Origin: Natronosalvus caseinilyticus
Lineage (GTDB): Archaea > Halobacteriota > Halobacteria > Halobacteriales > Natrialbaceae
DNA length: 64,000 nucleotides
Direction: 5' to 3'
Assembly: GCF_017357105.1 (NCBI RefSeq)
Contig: NZ_CP071596.1
Location: 1 to 64,000 of the forward strand
Notes under the pieces: generated by a model
Seen by the model: only the letters and a program-made list of their open reading frames with translations
Told to the model about the DNA's origin: nothing
The model's database searches: none
In this document: piece by piece, positions 26,456 to 36,235 of the stretch
Numbering within the stretch: the first letter of the stretch is position 1
Layout: every line of letters begins with the position of its first letter
Program-made: the position numbers and the translations under genes

Positions 26456-27664
26456 TCAGGCTTGAGCCAGGTCCTCGAACGCCGCCGCCGATGTCCTGGT
26501 CCCCTTCGCGATCAGCACGTCGCCCGCCTGGAGGCTCGCGTCGGCGTCCCCGACCAGCAACCAGCCGTCCTCGGGCCGACGGATGGCGATGATCGACATG
26601 GTCGACTCGGTGTCGGGCATCCCGTCGACGATCGACTGGCCGTCCAGCTGGCTCCCCGGCTCGACCTCAAGGCGGGCGATGATCTCGTCGCTCTCCTCGA
26701 CGGCCATCTGCACGACCGGGTGGACGTCGATTTCGCGAAAGACGCCCTCGGTAATGTCGACGGCGGCGTCGCTGATGACCTCCGTCGCCTTGCTCAGGTG
26801 GATCAGGCCGCGCAGTCGAACCGGGTCCGACGCGTCGGCGGCCGCCCGCAGCGCCCACGCCTCGAACCGCGACTCGAGGGCGTCGACCTCGACCTCGAGG
26901 TTCTGGACCTCCTCGGCCAGGCCGTCGCTGTCGAAGAGGACGCTGCTGTAGGCCAGGTCGACGGCCAGTTCCGAGAGGTTCTTCATGTGGACGATGGCGT
27001 CGACGGCCCGTTCGAGGTCGGGCAAGTCCGGAGATTCGACGACTGGGGGTTCGTGGGGCGTGCCGGTCATGGCCTCACAGACCTCCTCGATTCCGGCGTC
27101 GGGTCCGCGCATGAACGCCACGTCCGCGGCTTCGACCGTCGTCTGTGGGCCGGGGTTGAGGATCCACTTGTCGCCGCGCCGAAGCGCGATGACCCGGACG
27201 CCCGTCTCGGACTCCATGTTGATGTCCTCGAGGGTTCGCCCGGCGTAGGCCGAGTCGTCGGCGACGACCTCGCGGACGAGCGTCTCGACGGCCTCGGGCA
27301 GGGCCGCGCGCATCGCCTCCGGAAGCCCGATGTCCTCCAGCACGACCTTCGCGATGTCGCCGGCGGCGTCGCTGATCTGGTCGGCCGCGGCCACGATGCC
27401 CAGCACCGGCGCGAGCTGTTCGGCGTCGTCCGGGTTTCGGGCCGCCATCATGAGGCTCATCCGCCCGCGCATCTCGAGGCGGTCCATGCGCGACTCGAGG
27501 CGAAGTACCTCGCGCGCGAGGTCCTCGTTCCGGTGGAGCACGGCGGAGTACGCGAGGTCGATCAGCAGTTCGGCCGTGTCTTTCATCTCGATCAACACGT
27601 CCTTGACGCTGATCGGCTCGTACTCGATGGGCGTCGACGGCGCCTCGTCCGCGAGCGGGTCCAT
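26456..27664 (-). CDS. TrkA-C / PhoU-like protein (potassium transport-associated)
   Basis: 402 residues with an internally duplicated plan: PhoU-like helices (VKDVLIEMKDTAELLIDLAYSA), a TrkA-C-type ligand-binding domain (GRTLEDINMESETGVRVIAL), then PhoU-like helices again (LERAVDAIVHMKNLSELAVD) and a second TrkA-C domain (QSIVDGMPDTESTMSIIAIRR). No membrane segment is seen, so it is probably the cytoplasmic regulatory subunit of a K+ or other cation channel. ATG at 27664 (MDPLADEAPSTP). No channel gene is adjacent. Confidence 0.85.
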   Translation of the reverse strand: MDPLADEAPSTPIEYEPISVKDVLIEMKDTAELLIDLAYSAVLHRNEDLAREVLRLESRMDRLEMRGRMSLMMAARNPDDAEQLAPVLGIVAAADQISDAAGDIAKVVLEDIGLPEAMRAALPEAVETLVREVVADDSAYAGRTLEDINMESETGVRVIALRRGDKWILNPGPQTTVEAADVAFMRGPDAGIEEVCEAMTGTPHEPPVVESPDLPDLERAVDAIVHMKNLSELAVDLAYSSVLFDSDGLAEEVQNLEVEVDALESRFEAWALRAAADASDPVRLRGLIHLSKATEVISDAAVDITEGVFREIDVHPVVQMAVEESDEIIARLEVEPGSQLDGQSIVDGMPDTESTMSIIAIRRPEDGWLLVGDADASLQAGDVLIAKGTRTSAAAFEDLAQA

Positions 27665-27896
27665 ACCCGAACTCAGCCACCGCGTGGAAAAAAGCGTTTC
27701 CCGCCCGCAGTCGCGGCGGTCGGCCATGACTGAGACGCGATCGATGACTCGAGCGGCTGAGTGGGCGATCCCGCTCGGCGAGGGATTCGATCGACCGCCA
27801 CTCGGTGTTCGTTCGCGTCCTGTCTATCAGAGTGATTTTCAATGACTGGCAATCGTAGGCGAATCGCTATTCGGCCACGATGTGCGAGTACAGCAC

Positions 27897-28268
27897 ATGC
27901 GAGGAAGACAAACGTCAGTCCGTGCCGAAGACGAATCGCGAACCTGGCTCGATCGAGTACGGCGGCGGTCGGCGACGGAGCCACCGGAAGACTCGAGCGG
28001 CAAATCCGGCTGGCGGCGGTGGAACTCCATGCGGCCAGGGCAGGACGAGCGAGGGAGCTGGTTCGGTCGCCGGAGTGCGGACTCGGAGACGGTCGACGAC
28101 GAGTCGGGCAGCTGGCTGAGCCGGGCGCGGGCGAAGTACGGTCTCGGCACGCTGCTCGTCGCCGCCGGGGTCGTCCTCGTTCTCTTCCCGGAGCCCATCA
28201 CCTCGACGGTCGGCATGGTAATGGTCGGGGCCGGAGTCCTCCTCTGGCTCGCCGGCCTGGTCCGGTGA
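27897..28268 (+). CDS. Small two-helix membrane protein, unknown function
   Basis: About 123 residues. The C-terminal 45 are two hydrophobic segments (YGLGTLLVAAGVVLVLFPEP and TVGMVMVGAGVLLWLAGL). The N-terminal part is polar and repeats a pattern of SRTWLDRVRRR, SGWRRWN, GSWFGRRS and GSWLSRARAKYG, which argues that it is translated. Starts at 27882 (GTG), 27897 (ATG) and 28029 (ATG) are all possible. No family is recognised. Confidence 0.62.
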   Translation: MRGRQTSVRAEDESRTWLDRVRRRSATEPPEDSSGKSGWRRWNSMRPGQDERGSWFGRRSADSETVDDESGSWLSRARAKYGLGTLLVAAGVVLVLFPEPITSTVGMVMVGAGVLLWLAGLVR

Positions 28269-28577
28269 CAGATAGCTAACCCAAGACTCGCGGGGAACGG
28301 CCCTCGAGTAACGTCGCGATCATCAGTTCTTTTCGAACGACGAACGTTACCCGAGGGCTGTCGGTCGGAGAGCACCGAGCACGAGACAGTCTGTCTTCCG
28401 TGGGCTCCTCGGCCTCGAGGCAACTGGAGGCCCGAGGCGACAGACGCTGGAGACGTCTAAACCGCGAAACGGCCGAATACTCGAACCGGCTCGCACGTAC
28501 ACGAGACAGAAAGGCGACTGTCTCACCGTCACACACATCCGACACGGTTTTTGCCGGGGGGCGGGAATCGACGCCCA

Positions 28578-29957
28578 ATGCTCGACCGGACGATCCTGCG
28601 CGAGGACCCCGAGGCGGTCCGCACGGCCCTCGAGAACCGGGGGACCGACGTCGACCTCGAGGCAATCCTGGAGGCCGACGAGGAGTGGCGCGACCTGAAA
28701 GCCCGCGGCGATGACCTTCGCCACCAGCGAAACGAGGTGAGTTCGAAGATCGGCGAACTGAAACAGGCCGGCGAGGACGAAGCGGCCGAGGACGCCATCG
28801 AGCGCTCGCAGTCGCTCAAGGCCGAGATCGAGGAAGTCGAGAATCGGGCGACCGACCTCGAGGCCGACCTCGAGGAGCGTATGCTCGAGTTACCGCAGAT
28901 TCCCGACGAGAGCGTCCCCGTCGGCGCGGACGAGGACGAGAACGTCGAGCGCCGTCGGTGGGGCTTCGACGACCTGCGCGACCTGCCCGCAGACGTGACG
29001 CCCCACTACGACCTCGGCGAGGATCTAGACGTCATCGACGAAGCCCGGGCCGCCAAGACCACCGGCGCCGGCTTTTACTTCCTCAAGGGCGACGGCGCCC
29101 GCCTCGAGCACGCGCTGATCCAGTTCATGCTCGAGATTCACCGCGAGCAGGGGTACGTCGACCTCCTGCCCCCGGTCCCGGTCTCGAGCGAATCGATGCG
29201 CGGGACGGGCCAGTTCCCCAAGTTCGTCGACGACGCCTACCGACTCGGCGGCAGCAACGAGGACCCCTACGACGACGAGGATCTCTGGCTCTGTCCCACC
29301 GCGGAGGTCCCCGTCACCAACATGTACGCCGACGAGATCCTCCTGAGGGACGACCTCCCGTTGAAACATCAGGCGGTCACGCCGAACTTCCGACGGGAAG
29401 CCGGCGAACACGGGACCGAAACGCGGGGCATCGTTCGCGTCCACCAGTTCAACAAGGTCGAGCTGGTCAACTTCGTCGAACCCGAAAAGAGTGACGACCG
29501 CCTCGAGGACCTCGTGGGCGAGGCCGCGGCGGTGCTCGAGCGACTGGGGCTCCCCTACCGCATCCTCGAACTCTGTACCGGCGACCTGACGTTCGCGAGC
29601 GCGAAGACCTACGACATCGAGGTCTGGGCGCCCGGCGACGACATGGACGACGGTCCCGAGGAGGGTGGCCGGTGGCTCGAGGTCTCGAGCGCGTCGAACT
29701 TCGAGGATTTCCAGGCCCGCCGGGCCGGCCTTCGATACCGGCCCGAGCGCCACGAGTCGGCCGAATATCTCCACACGCTCAACGCCTCTGGGCTGGCGCT
29801 GCCGCGCGTGATGGTGGCGATCCTCGAGTATTATCAGAACGAAGACGGTACCGTCACCGTCCCCGAGGCGCTCCGGCCGTACATGGGCGGCCAGGAAGTC
29901 ATCGAGGGCCACGAGAAAGTCGGCGAGAGCGCGCTGGGCGCGGGCGAACGGGAGTAA
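28578..29957 (+). CDS. serS: Seryl-tRNA synthetase
   Basis: Class II synthetase, 459 residues. Seen: the N-terminal long antiparallel coiled coil that binds tRNA (about 30-105, rich in Glu/Lys/Arg), motif 1 region with LPPVPVSSESMRGTGQFPKF, motif 2 (NFRREAGEHGTETRGIVRVHQF) and motif 3 (LHTLNASGLALPRVMVAILE). Start MLDRTILREDPEAVR at 28578; the GTG-like upstream frame adds nine residues of leader. Ordinary bacterial-type SerRS. Confidence 0.96.
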   Translation: MLDRTILREDPEAVRTALENRGTDVDLEAILEADEEWRDLKARGDDLRHQRNEVSSKIGELKQAGEDEAAEDAIERSQSLKAEIEEVENRATDLEADLEERMLELPQIPDESVPVGADEDENVERRRWGFDDLRDLPADVTPHYDLGEDLDVIDEARAAKTTGAGFYFLKGDGARLEHALIQFMLEIHREQGYVDLLPPVPVSSESMRGTGQFPKFVDDAYRLGGSNEDPYDDEDLWLCPTAEVPVTNMYADEILLRDDLPLKHQAVTPNFRREAGEHGTETRGIVRVHQFNKVELVNFVEPEKSDDRLEDLVGEAAAVLERLGLPYRILELCTGDLTFASAKTYDIEVWAPGDDMDDGPEEGGRWLEVSSASNFEDFQARRAGLRYRPERHESAEYLHTLNASGLALPRVMVAILEYYQNEDGTVTVPEALRPYMGGQEVIEGHEKVGESALGAGERE

Positions 29958-29979
29958 AATCAGGATCGAGACTTCGTTT

Positions 29980-30885
29980 TCAACAGGACCGCGAGTCGAC
30001 GCTCGTCTCGAGCACGTCCAGGTCGTCGTCCAGCCGGACGGTCATCACGTCCTCGCCGGCGGGCATCCGGACCTCGAGTCGGTACGGGTCGCGAGCCACG
30101 ACGCGGGTGAACTCGTCGCTGACACACCACGGGAGCGTCCAGTAGGGGCGCTCGTCGAGGTTGATCCCGCGTTCGCGATGGAAGGTCACGACTGCCGAGT
30201 GATCGAGCAGGCGGAGGCCGGCCGCCGAACAGAGGGTGTGCCCGCACTGGACACACTCGTGGTCGACGCGGACGTCGACGCCGAGACAGCACGATCCTTC
30301 CTCGACGACGTGCGTTTCCATGCGGCCGCTGCACTCCGGGCAGACGCCGTCAGCGGCCAGACAGTGCAGGTGGCGCACCCGGTTGTCGAACGCCTCGGCG
30401 ACCTCCTCGTGGGTCCGATCGGCGAGGCCGCCCGGCGGGAAGGAGTACTCGCCGTGGCGCTGGCCGCAGTCGGCACACTCGATGGCCAGTCGTTCGTCCT
30501 CGTAGACGCCCTGAAGCGGGCCGCCGCAGGTGACGCAACCGCCCTGTACGGGGAAGGGCTCGAGGTCGGGGTGTTCGTTGAACGTGCCGGCGATCACAGA
30601 TCTAACGACCTTCTCGCCGGCGTGTTTGAAGTCGTAGCCGCCGTCTCGCTGGACCACGAACTGGCCCGAGAGTTTCTGGAGGTGGTAGTTGAACTGCGCC
30701 GAATCTCGCATGTCGACCGCTCGACGGAGGTCCGAAAACGACACCGGGCGTTCGTCGGCGGCCCACAGTGCCTCAAGGATCGAGAGGCGCGTCTCGTTGC
30801 CGATGAGGGCGAAGGCCTCAGCCGGGCCGAGACAGTCCGTGCACTCGAGGATCGTGGAGTCGCTCGAGACCTCGGGTTTGCTCAT
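29980..30885 (-). CDS. ArsR-like winged-helix regulator with zinc ribbons
   Basis: 301 residues from the ATG at 30885. Seen: an N-terminal winged helix (EAFALIGNETRLSILEALW, then VDMRDSAQFNYHLQKL as recognition helix), followed by Cys pairs CVTC...CADC, CPEC and CVQC, making at least two zinc ribbons, and a C-terminal beta domain. A haloarchaeal family of transcription regulators (DUF7351-like, from memory). Ligand and targets are unknown. It diverges from the aIF2-gamma gene across the 9-base repeat tract. Confidence 0.85.
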   Translation of the reverse strand: MSKPEVSSDSTILECTDCLGPAEAFALIGNETRLSILEALWAADERPVSFSDLRRAVDMRDSAQFNYHLQKLSGQFVVQRDGGYDFKHAGEKVVRSVIAGTFNEHPDLEPFPVQGGCVTCGGPLQGVYEDERLAIECADCGQRHGEYSFPPGGLADRTHEEVAEAFDNRVRHLHCLAADGVCPECSGRMETHVVEEGSCCLGVDVRVDHECVQCGHTLCSAAGLRLLDHSAVVTFHRERGINLDERPYWTLPWCVSDEFTRVVARDPYRLEVRMPAGEDVMTVRLDDDLDVLETSVDSRSC

Positions 30886-30961
30886 ATCGGATGATCGACC
30901 AGGAACGACTAAAACGTTCGCTGAATTCGGTTTTTGTAAGGAATCGGATAGTTGTCGCCAT

Positions 30962-31069
30962 CGTGCTCGCCAAACCTGCTGTGCCTGCCGTGCTCGTCGT
31001 GCCCGTCGCTCCGGCCATACCCACCGCATCTACCGCGCCCACCACACCTAGCGCACTCGTCGCTCCCGA
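30962..31069. repeat. Degenerate 9-base tandem repeat, 12 units
   Basis: Twelve consecutive 9-base units of the kind CGTGCTCGC, TGTGCCTGC, CGTGCCCGT, CGCGCCCAC, CGCACTCGT, with no indels, fill the region between the divergent zinc-ribbon regulator and aIF2-gamma genes. Read as codons on the plus strand it gives a three-residue rhythm with Pro/Ala (KPA VPA VLV VPV APA); on the minus strand a Gly/Ala rhythm. Neither frame has a credible gene. Its age or function is unknown. Confidence 0.8.
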
Positions 31070-31244
31070 ACGCACCTCGAGCAATCGAACCGAACGCGAG
31101 CCGCTCGAACCGTGTCGAGGGATCGGGTCGCACACTCGCCATCGCCCGACGAGGCGAGGCTGGCAGGGACTGGCGCACGCACCTGCAGAACAGTAGGTTT
31201 ATCAATCGCAGGGCGGAAGCCCTAGTAGAATTACTTACCGTCTT

Positions 31245-32477
31245 ATGGCAGGAAATGGACAACCGGAGGTGAACATCGGACTCGTCGGCCACGTCGATCA
31301 CGGCAAGACGACGCTGGTGCAGGCCCTGAGCGGCTCGTGGACCGACCAGCACTCAGAGGAGATGAAACGCGGCATCTCTATCAGGCTGGGATACGCGGAC
31401 GCGACGTTCCGTCGCTGTCCCGGGGTCGACGAACCCGAATGTTTCACCGTCGAAGAGGAGTGTCCGGACGGCTCCGAAAGCGAGCCCGTCCGGACCGTGT
31501 CGTTCGTCGACGCCCCGGGGCACGAGACCCTGATGGCGACGATGTTGTCGGGAGCCTCGCTGATGGACGGTGCCGTGCTCGTCGTCTCGGCCTCCGAGCC
31601 CGTGCCACAGCCCCAGACCGAGGAGCACCTGATGGCACTCGACATCATCGGCATCGAGAACATCGTCATCGCCCAGAACAAGGTCGACCTGGTCGACGCC
31701 GAAACCGCCCGCGACAACTACCAGCAGATCAAAGAGTTCGTCGCGGGAACGGTCGCTGAGGACGCTCCCATCGTCCCCCTCTCCGCGGGCCAGGAGGTCA
31801 ACATCGACTACCTCATCGGCGCGATCGAGGAGGAGATCCCGACACCCGAGCGCGACCCCGACGTCGACCCCCGGATGCACGTCGCCCGGAGCTTCGACAT
31901 CAACAAACCCGGGACGACCTACGAGAACATCACCGGCGGCGTCCTCGGCGGCAGTCTCGTCGCCGGGCAACTCGACGTCGGCGACGAACTCGAGGTCCGT
32001 CCCGGCCGACAGGTCGAGGAGGGCGGCCAGTCCGAGTACGTCCCGATCGAGACGACGGTCCGCTCGCTGCAGGCGGCCGGACAGTCCGTCGACACGGCGA
32101 CGCCGGGCGGTCTGCTCGGCGTCGGCACCGGACTGGACCCGGCGCTGACGAAGGGCGACGCCCTCGCGGGCCGCATTGCCGGTCCGCCGGGATCGCTCCC
32201 GCCGACCTGGGAACAGTTCACCATGAGCGTCGACCTGCTTGAGCGCGTCGTTGGCGCCGAGGGGAGCGAGACCATCGACCCGATCAGCACGGGCGAACCG
32301 CTGATGATGACCGTCGGCACCTCGACGACCGTCGGCGCCGTCACCAGCGCCCGCGAGGGCGAGTGCGAGGTTAACCTCCAGCGGCCCGTCTGTGCCGAAC
32401 CCGGTGCGAAAATCGCCATCAATCGCCGGATCGGCGCCCGCTGGCGCCTGATCGGCCTCGGCACGCTCCAGGAATAG
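31245..32477 (+). CDS. eif2g: Translation initiation factor aIF2 subunit gamma
   Basis: GTPase that carries Met-tRNAi to the ribosome. Seen over 410 residues: G1 GHVDHGKTT, the zinc-knuckle insertion with Cys in [12 protein letters not shown] and EEECPDG, G3 DAPGHE, G4 NKVD, and the EF-Tu-like domains II and III. First gene of a conserved archaeal cluster (PIN, rpoE1, spt4, DUF359 kinase follow within a few bases of one another). Confidence 0.96.
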   Translation: MAGNGQPEVNIGLVGHVDHGKTTLVQALSGSWTDQHSEEMKRGISIRLGYADATFRRCPGVDEPECFTVEEECPDGSESEPVRTVSFVDAPGHETLMATMLSGASLMDGAVLVVSASEPVPQPQTEEHLMALDIIGIENIVIAQNKVDLVDAETARDNYQQIKEFVAGTVAEDAPIVPLSAGQEVNIDYLIGAIEEEIPTPERDPDVDPRMHVARSFDINKPGTTYENITGGVLGGSLVAGQLDVGDELEVRPGRQVEEGGQSEYVPIETTVRSLQAAGQSVDTATPGGLLGVGTGLDPALTKGDALAGRIAGPPGSLPPTWEQFTMSVDLLERVVGAEGSETIDPISTGEPLMMTVGTSTTVGAVTSAREGECEVNLQRPVCAEPGAKIAINRRIGARWRLIGLGTLQE

Positions 32478-32486
32478 TCCGGAGAG

Positions 32487-32873
32487 ATGACCACGACGGT
32501 AGTCCTCGACACGAGCGCGCTCATGATGCCGGTCGAACTCGACGTGCGCCTGTTCGACGAACTCGACCGCGTCGTCGGTTCGTACGAGCCGACGACGCCC
32601 CAGCCGGTTCTCGAGGAACTCAGGCGCCTGTCCGAGCGGGGCGGCGAGGAAGGCACCGCGGCGACGGTCGGTCACGACCTCGCGACCGAGCGCTGTCTCG
32701 TGGTCGACACCGAGGAATCGTACGCCGACGACGCGCTGGTCGAACTCGCTCGCGAAGGTGTCGCCGACTACGTCGTCACGAACGACCTCGCGCTTCGCGA
32801 CCGGGTCCTCGAGACAGGGATACCGGTAATTGCATTACGCGGGAGAAACAAGTTAGCAACCACTCAACCATAG
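32487..32873 (+). CDS. PIN-domain nuclease (Fcf1/UTP23-like)
   Basis: 128-residue PIN domain: first Asp in VVLDTSALMM, then LEELRRLSERG, and the acidic pair in the stretch VVTNDLALRDRVL. Archaeal members encoded between aIF2-gamma and rpoE1 are thought to act in rRNA processing; the location here is that conserved place. Nine bases after the aIF2-gamma stop, and the next start follows at once. Confidence 0.9.
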   Translation: MTTTVVLDTSALMMPVELDVRLFDELDRVVGSYEPTTPQPVLEELRRLSERGGEEGTAATVGHDLATERCLVVDTEESYADDALVELAREGVADYVVTNDLALRDRVLETGIPVIALRGRNKLATTQP

Positions 32874-33446
32874 ATGTACAAACGGGTCAAACTAAAGGAT
32901 ACAGTAGAAGTGCCCCCGGAAGCCCTCGGCGACGTCTCGCCGGGGCTCGTGAAGCAACTGCTCCAAGACAAACTCGAGGGACGGATGGACGAGGAAGTCG
33001 GCAGCGTCGTCTCCATCACCGAGGTCCACGACATCGGTGAAGGGACGGTCCTGCCCAACCGACCCGGCGTCTACTACGAGGCGGAGTTCGACGCGGTCAC
33101 CTTCGACCCGCAGATGCAGGAGGTCGTCGACGGGACCATCGTCGAGGTCGTCGAGTTCGGTGCCTTCGTCGGCATCGGCCCCGTGGACGGACTGCTCCAC
33201 GTCTCCCAGATCTCCGACGAGTACCTCGCGTTCGACCGGGAGAACCAGCGACTGGCCTCGAGCGAGTCCGACCGAGCCATCGGCGTCGACGACGCCGTCC
33301 GGGCACGCATCGTGACGAAGAGCATCGACGAACGAAACCCGCGCGACTCGAAGATCGGTCTCACGGCCAAACAGCCCGGCCTGGGCAAACACGGCTGGCT
33401 GACCGAGGAGTTCGAGCAGCGCGAAGAAGTCACGGCGGGTGAATAA
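32874..33446 (+). CDS. rpoE1: DNA-directed RNA polymerase subunit E' (Rpo7/RpoE1)
   Basis: 190 residues: N-terminal RNP-like tip domain (MYKRVKLKDTVEVPPEALG) and an S1/OB domain (GTIVEVVEFGAFVGIGPVDGLLHVSQISDEY). Forms the polymerase stalk with Rpo4. Starts directly after the PIN gene stop and precedes spt4 by two bases. Length and layout normal. Confidence 0.95.
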   Translation: MYKRVKLKDTVEVPPEALGDVSPGLVKQLLQDKLEGRMDEEVGSVVSITEVHDIGEGTVLPNRPGVYYEAEFDAVTFDPQMQEVVDGTIVEVVEFGAFVGIGPVDGLLHVSQISDEYLAFDRENQRLASSESDRAIGVDDAVRARIVTKSIDERNPRDSKIGLTAKQPGLGKHGWLTEEFEQREEVTAGE

Positions 33447-33448
33447 TC

Positions 33449-33646
33449 GTGGCATCGAACCGCCTCGTCTGTCGCGAGTGCCACCTCGTCAATCCGGCCG
33501 ACGCCACCACCTGCGAGTCCTGTGCCTCCTCCTCGCTCACCGAGGACTGGGCCGGTTACGTCGTCATCGCCCACCCCGAACAGAGCGAGATTGCGACGGA
33601 GATGCAGGTCACCGAACCGGGCTCGTACGCCCTCAAGGTTCGGTAG
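33449..33646 (+). CDS. spt4: Transcription elongation factor Spt4 (RpoE'')
   Basis: 65-residue zinc protein from the GTG at 33449: CREC (about 9-12) and CESC (about 23-26), then the Spt5-NGN-binding sheet (DWAGYVVIAHPEQSEIA). Partner of Spt5 in processive elongation. Coupled to rpoE1. Confidence 0.94.
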   Translation: MASNRLVCRECHLVNPADATTCESCASSSLTEDWAGYVVIAHPEQSEIATEMQVTEPGSYALKVR

Positions 33647-33674
33647 ACGATTTCGTGAACGTAACTCGACAGCC

Positions 33675-34295
33675 GTGACTCGAGACGATGCGGACACGGA
33701 CGTGGACGGAGACGCAGATGGCATCGACCCCAGCGACGATGACGATCAGCCCCTGCTCTCGCTCCCCGAATCGCTTCGCCACGAACTCAAGGACCCGATG
33801 GGGCCCATCGAGACCGACGCCGGAATCTTGCTCGAGGCCGTCGACGGCCCGTTGATCGCCGTCGGCGACGTCGTGACCTACCACCTCCTGCAGGCTGGAC
33901 GCACGCCGGACGTCGCCCTAATCGACGGCTACACCAAGCGAGAGACCGTCGACGCGGAGATCGAGCGCGTCGTCAGCGACGAACGAGCCGAGGACGACCA
34001 CACCATCCTCGAGGTCGCGAACCCGCCTGCCGTGTTGACCCGATCGCTGCTCGAGGCGCTGGTCGAGGGCCTCGAGCGACCGGACCCGGTGACCATCGTC
34101 GTCGACGGCGAGGAGGACCTGGCCGTCCTCCCCGCCCTGCTCGCGGCACCCGAGGGTGCAAGCATCGTCTACGGCCAGCCCGACGTGGGGATGGTTCACG
34201 TCACCGTCGACGCGGAAACGCGAGCGAGTGCGCGAGACCTGCTCGAGCGATTCGACGGCGACGTCGAGCGAGCGCTGGCATTACTCGAGGCGTGA
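33675..34295 (+). CDS. GTP-dependent dephospho-CoA kinase (DUF359 family)
   Basis: 206 residues from the GTG at 33675 (MTRDDADTDVDGDADG). An acidic, haloarchaeal-type N-terminal tail is followed by the DUF359 domain: VGDVVTYHLL, IDGYTKRE, VDGEEDLAVLP and YGQPDVGMV. Archaeal members phosphorylate dephospho-CoA with GTP as the last step of CoA synthesis (established for Thermococcus). Usual last member of the spt4 cluster before ribosomal protein S24e, which is not next here. Confidence 0.92.
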   Translation: MTRDDADTDVDGDADGIDPSDDDDQPLLSLPESLRHELKDPMGPIETDAGILLEAVDGPLIAVGDVVTYHLLQAGRTPDVALIDGYTKRETVDAEIERVVSDERAEDDHTILEVANPPAVLTRSLLEALVEGLERPDPVTIVVDGEEDLAVLPALLAAPEGASIVYGQPDVGMVHVTVDAETRASARDLLERFDGDVERALALLEA

Positions 34296-34364
34296 GCGGC
34301 GCCAGTTCTCGCCACGAGACGGCCTTCGTGAAGCTATTTACCGTCGGCTGAGTACGTCCCGGGT

Positions 34365-35474
34365 ATGTACGACTTCGCCGTCGTCGGCGTCGGCCCGGCT
34401 GGGGCGCGCTTCGCCCGGCGTGCCGCCGAATCGGGGTACGACGTCGTCGCCTTCGAGCAGGGTCGGATCGGCGAGCCACTCGCGTGTTCCGGGCACGTCA
34501 GCACCGACGTCTGGTCGTTCACCGGCGACGGCGCACGCGAGGAACTCCTTCAGAACGAGGTATACGGCGCCAGATTTCACGTCGGGGGTCCCCACGAGGT
34601 CGACGGTACCGGACGCGACAGCTACCAGTTCTACAAGCGCGAGGTCGTCTCGAACGTGATCGACCGGGTCGGCCTCGATCGCCACCTCGCCGATCTCGCT
34701 CGCGAGGCCGGCGCCAACGTTCGAGACGGGCACACCGTGACGGCCGTCGACGAGCGCGAGGAGTCCGTCGAGCTGACGGTCAAAGGTCCCGACGGCACCG
34801 AGACCGTCGAGGCGAAGATGGTCGCCGGCTGCGACGGTCCTCGCTCGCGAGTCCGGGAGGCACTCTCGCTTCCCGAACCCGACGAGTTGCTCCACGGCGT
34901 GCTCGCCTTCTCCGCGGAGGACGACCCCGGCGACTTCGTCGACGTCCACCTCACGGCGCCGACGTTCTTCGCGTGGCGCATTCCACGCGCCGACGCTGGC
35001 GTCGAGTACGGCCTGGCCGCGTCGCCGGGCGTCCACGTCAACCGTCACTTCGAGGAGCTGATCGACGGCTACGACGTCGAGGTCTCACACCGTTGCTCGG
35101 GACTGATCCCCATCGGGCCGCCGGATCGAGTCACGAGTCGCCGGGGCTTTCTCGTCGGCGACGCGGCGGCCCAGACCAAACCCTTCACCGGCGGCGGCAT
35201 CCTCTACGGAATGACCTGCGCGGACCACGCCGCCGACCGGATCGATCCCGACCGCCCGGCGAGCCTCGCTGCCTACGAACACGCCTGGCGAGGCGACCTC
35301 GAGCGCGAGATCGAACTCGGTCACTGGCTCCGGCGAGCGTACTCGCTCCCCGAACCGGTACAGCGCCTCGGCCTGGCGGCGACGGCTGGCGAGATCGGCG
35401 TCCACATGGATCGACCGACGTCGGTCGCCAGCCTCGAGCATCTGAAGGCGATGCTCTCTGGAGGGAGTCAGTAG
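34365..35474 (+). CDS. Geranylgeranyl reductase family FAD oxidoreductase
   Basis: 369 residues. Seen: FAD-binding MYDFAVVGVGPAGARFARRAA, the PYWF-like substrate end, a GCDGPRSRVRE motif and VGDAAAQTKPFTGGGILYGM. Archaeal relatives saturate the geranylgeranyl chains of membrane lipids; others act on menaquinone or carotenoids. Which substrate this one uses is not decided. It takes the place behind DUF359 where ribosomal genes often stand. Confidence 0.85.
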   Translation: MYDFAVVGVGPAGARFARRAAESGYDVVAFEQGRIGEPLACSGHVSTDVWSFTGDGAREELLQNEVYGARFHVGGPHEVDGTGRDSYQFYKREVVSNVIDRVGLDRHLADLAREAGANVRDGHTVTAVDEREESVELTVKGPDGTETVEAKMVAGCDGPRSRVREALSLPEPDELLHGVLAFSAEDDPGDFVDVHLTAPTFFAWRIPRADAGVEYGLAASPGVHVNRHFEELIDGYDVEVSHRCSGLIPIGPPDRVTSRRGFLVGDAAAQTKPFTGGGILYGMTCADHAADRIDPDRPASLAAYEHAWRGDLEREIELGHWLRRAYSLPEPVQRLGLAATAGEIGVHMDRPTSVASLEHLKAMLSGGSQ

Positions 35475-35539
35475 CGCACGCGGATCGTCGGCGACAGGCA
35501 AAGTGGAGGAAGCGAAAAAACGGGGACGTATACGAGGCC

Positions 35540-36034
35540 TTACTCGACGACGACGGCGCCTTTCATGCCCATGCTGACGTGAGGCGAGCAGTGGTAGGTG
35601 TAGGTTCCCGTCTCGTCGAAGGTGTGTTCGAAGGTTTCGCCCTCGTCGCCGTACATCTCGCTCTCGAAGCTGCCGTCCTCGGCGACCACGTCGTGGCTGC
35701 CGCCAGCGCCGGTCCACTCCCAGACGACGGTCGTTCCCGAGTCGACGACGATCGCCGCGGGGCCGTACGCGAAGCCGTCCGAGCCGGCACCGACGTCGAC
35801 GGTGACCTCGGACTCGCCGGTGTGGTCCTCGACGCCGTCGTAGTTGTTGGCGTCGTCGAGGTAGCCGTCGAAGTCGTAGTCGCCGCCACCGTTGCCGTCG
35901 CCGTTTCCGTTTCCGTTCCCGCTGTTGTCGCTACTCGACTCGTCTTCCTCGACGCAACCGGCCACGAGAGCCAGCGCCAGTGTTCCGCCCGATACCTGCA
36001 AGAACGTCCGTCGACTGCTAGTGTGTGAAGTCAT
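35540..36034 (-). CDS. Halocyanin (blue copper lipoprotein)
   Basis: 164 residues. N-terminal Tat signal with RR at about 8-9 and lipobox LVAGC (Cys about 27), then a Gly/Asn-rich linker and a cupredoxin domain. Copper ligands are seen: His 114 (GGSHDVV), Cys 149 and His 152 (YHCSPH), and Met 157 (MGMKG). Exported and lipid-anchored electron carrier of the respiratory chain. Single gene. Confidence 0.94.
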   Translation of the reverse strand: MTSHTSSRRTFLQVSGGTLALALVAGCVEEDESSSDNSGNGNGNGDGNGGGDYDFDGYLDDANNYDGVEDHTGESEVTVDVGAGSDGFAYGPAAIVVDSGTTVVWEWTGAGGSHDVVAEDGSFESEMYGDEGETFEHTFDETGTYTYHCSPHVSMGMKGAVVVE

Positions 36035-36235
36035 TGTTCGTCGCTATCAGAGCGTATGTCCGGGTAATGGGTCAGTTGCTCGGTCATTACCAATCGCCGG
36101 GAATATAGTCGAACATATTCGCCACATATACCCCGCGGCCTTCCATCGACGGCTGATGGGCCAGCGATCGAACGAGCAACGGACCGGACTGACCGAGAGT
36201 AAAGGGTTTTCACCCTCGAGCGGCTATCTCGAGTA

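Noticed and set aside
30818-31135. Minus-strand frame with Gly/Ala three-residue rhythm (collagen-like)
   Set aside because: Comes from the 9-base repeat; it overlaps the start of the regulator gene and lacks a Gly at every third place.
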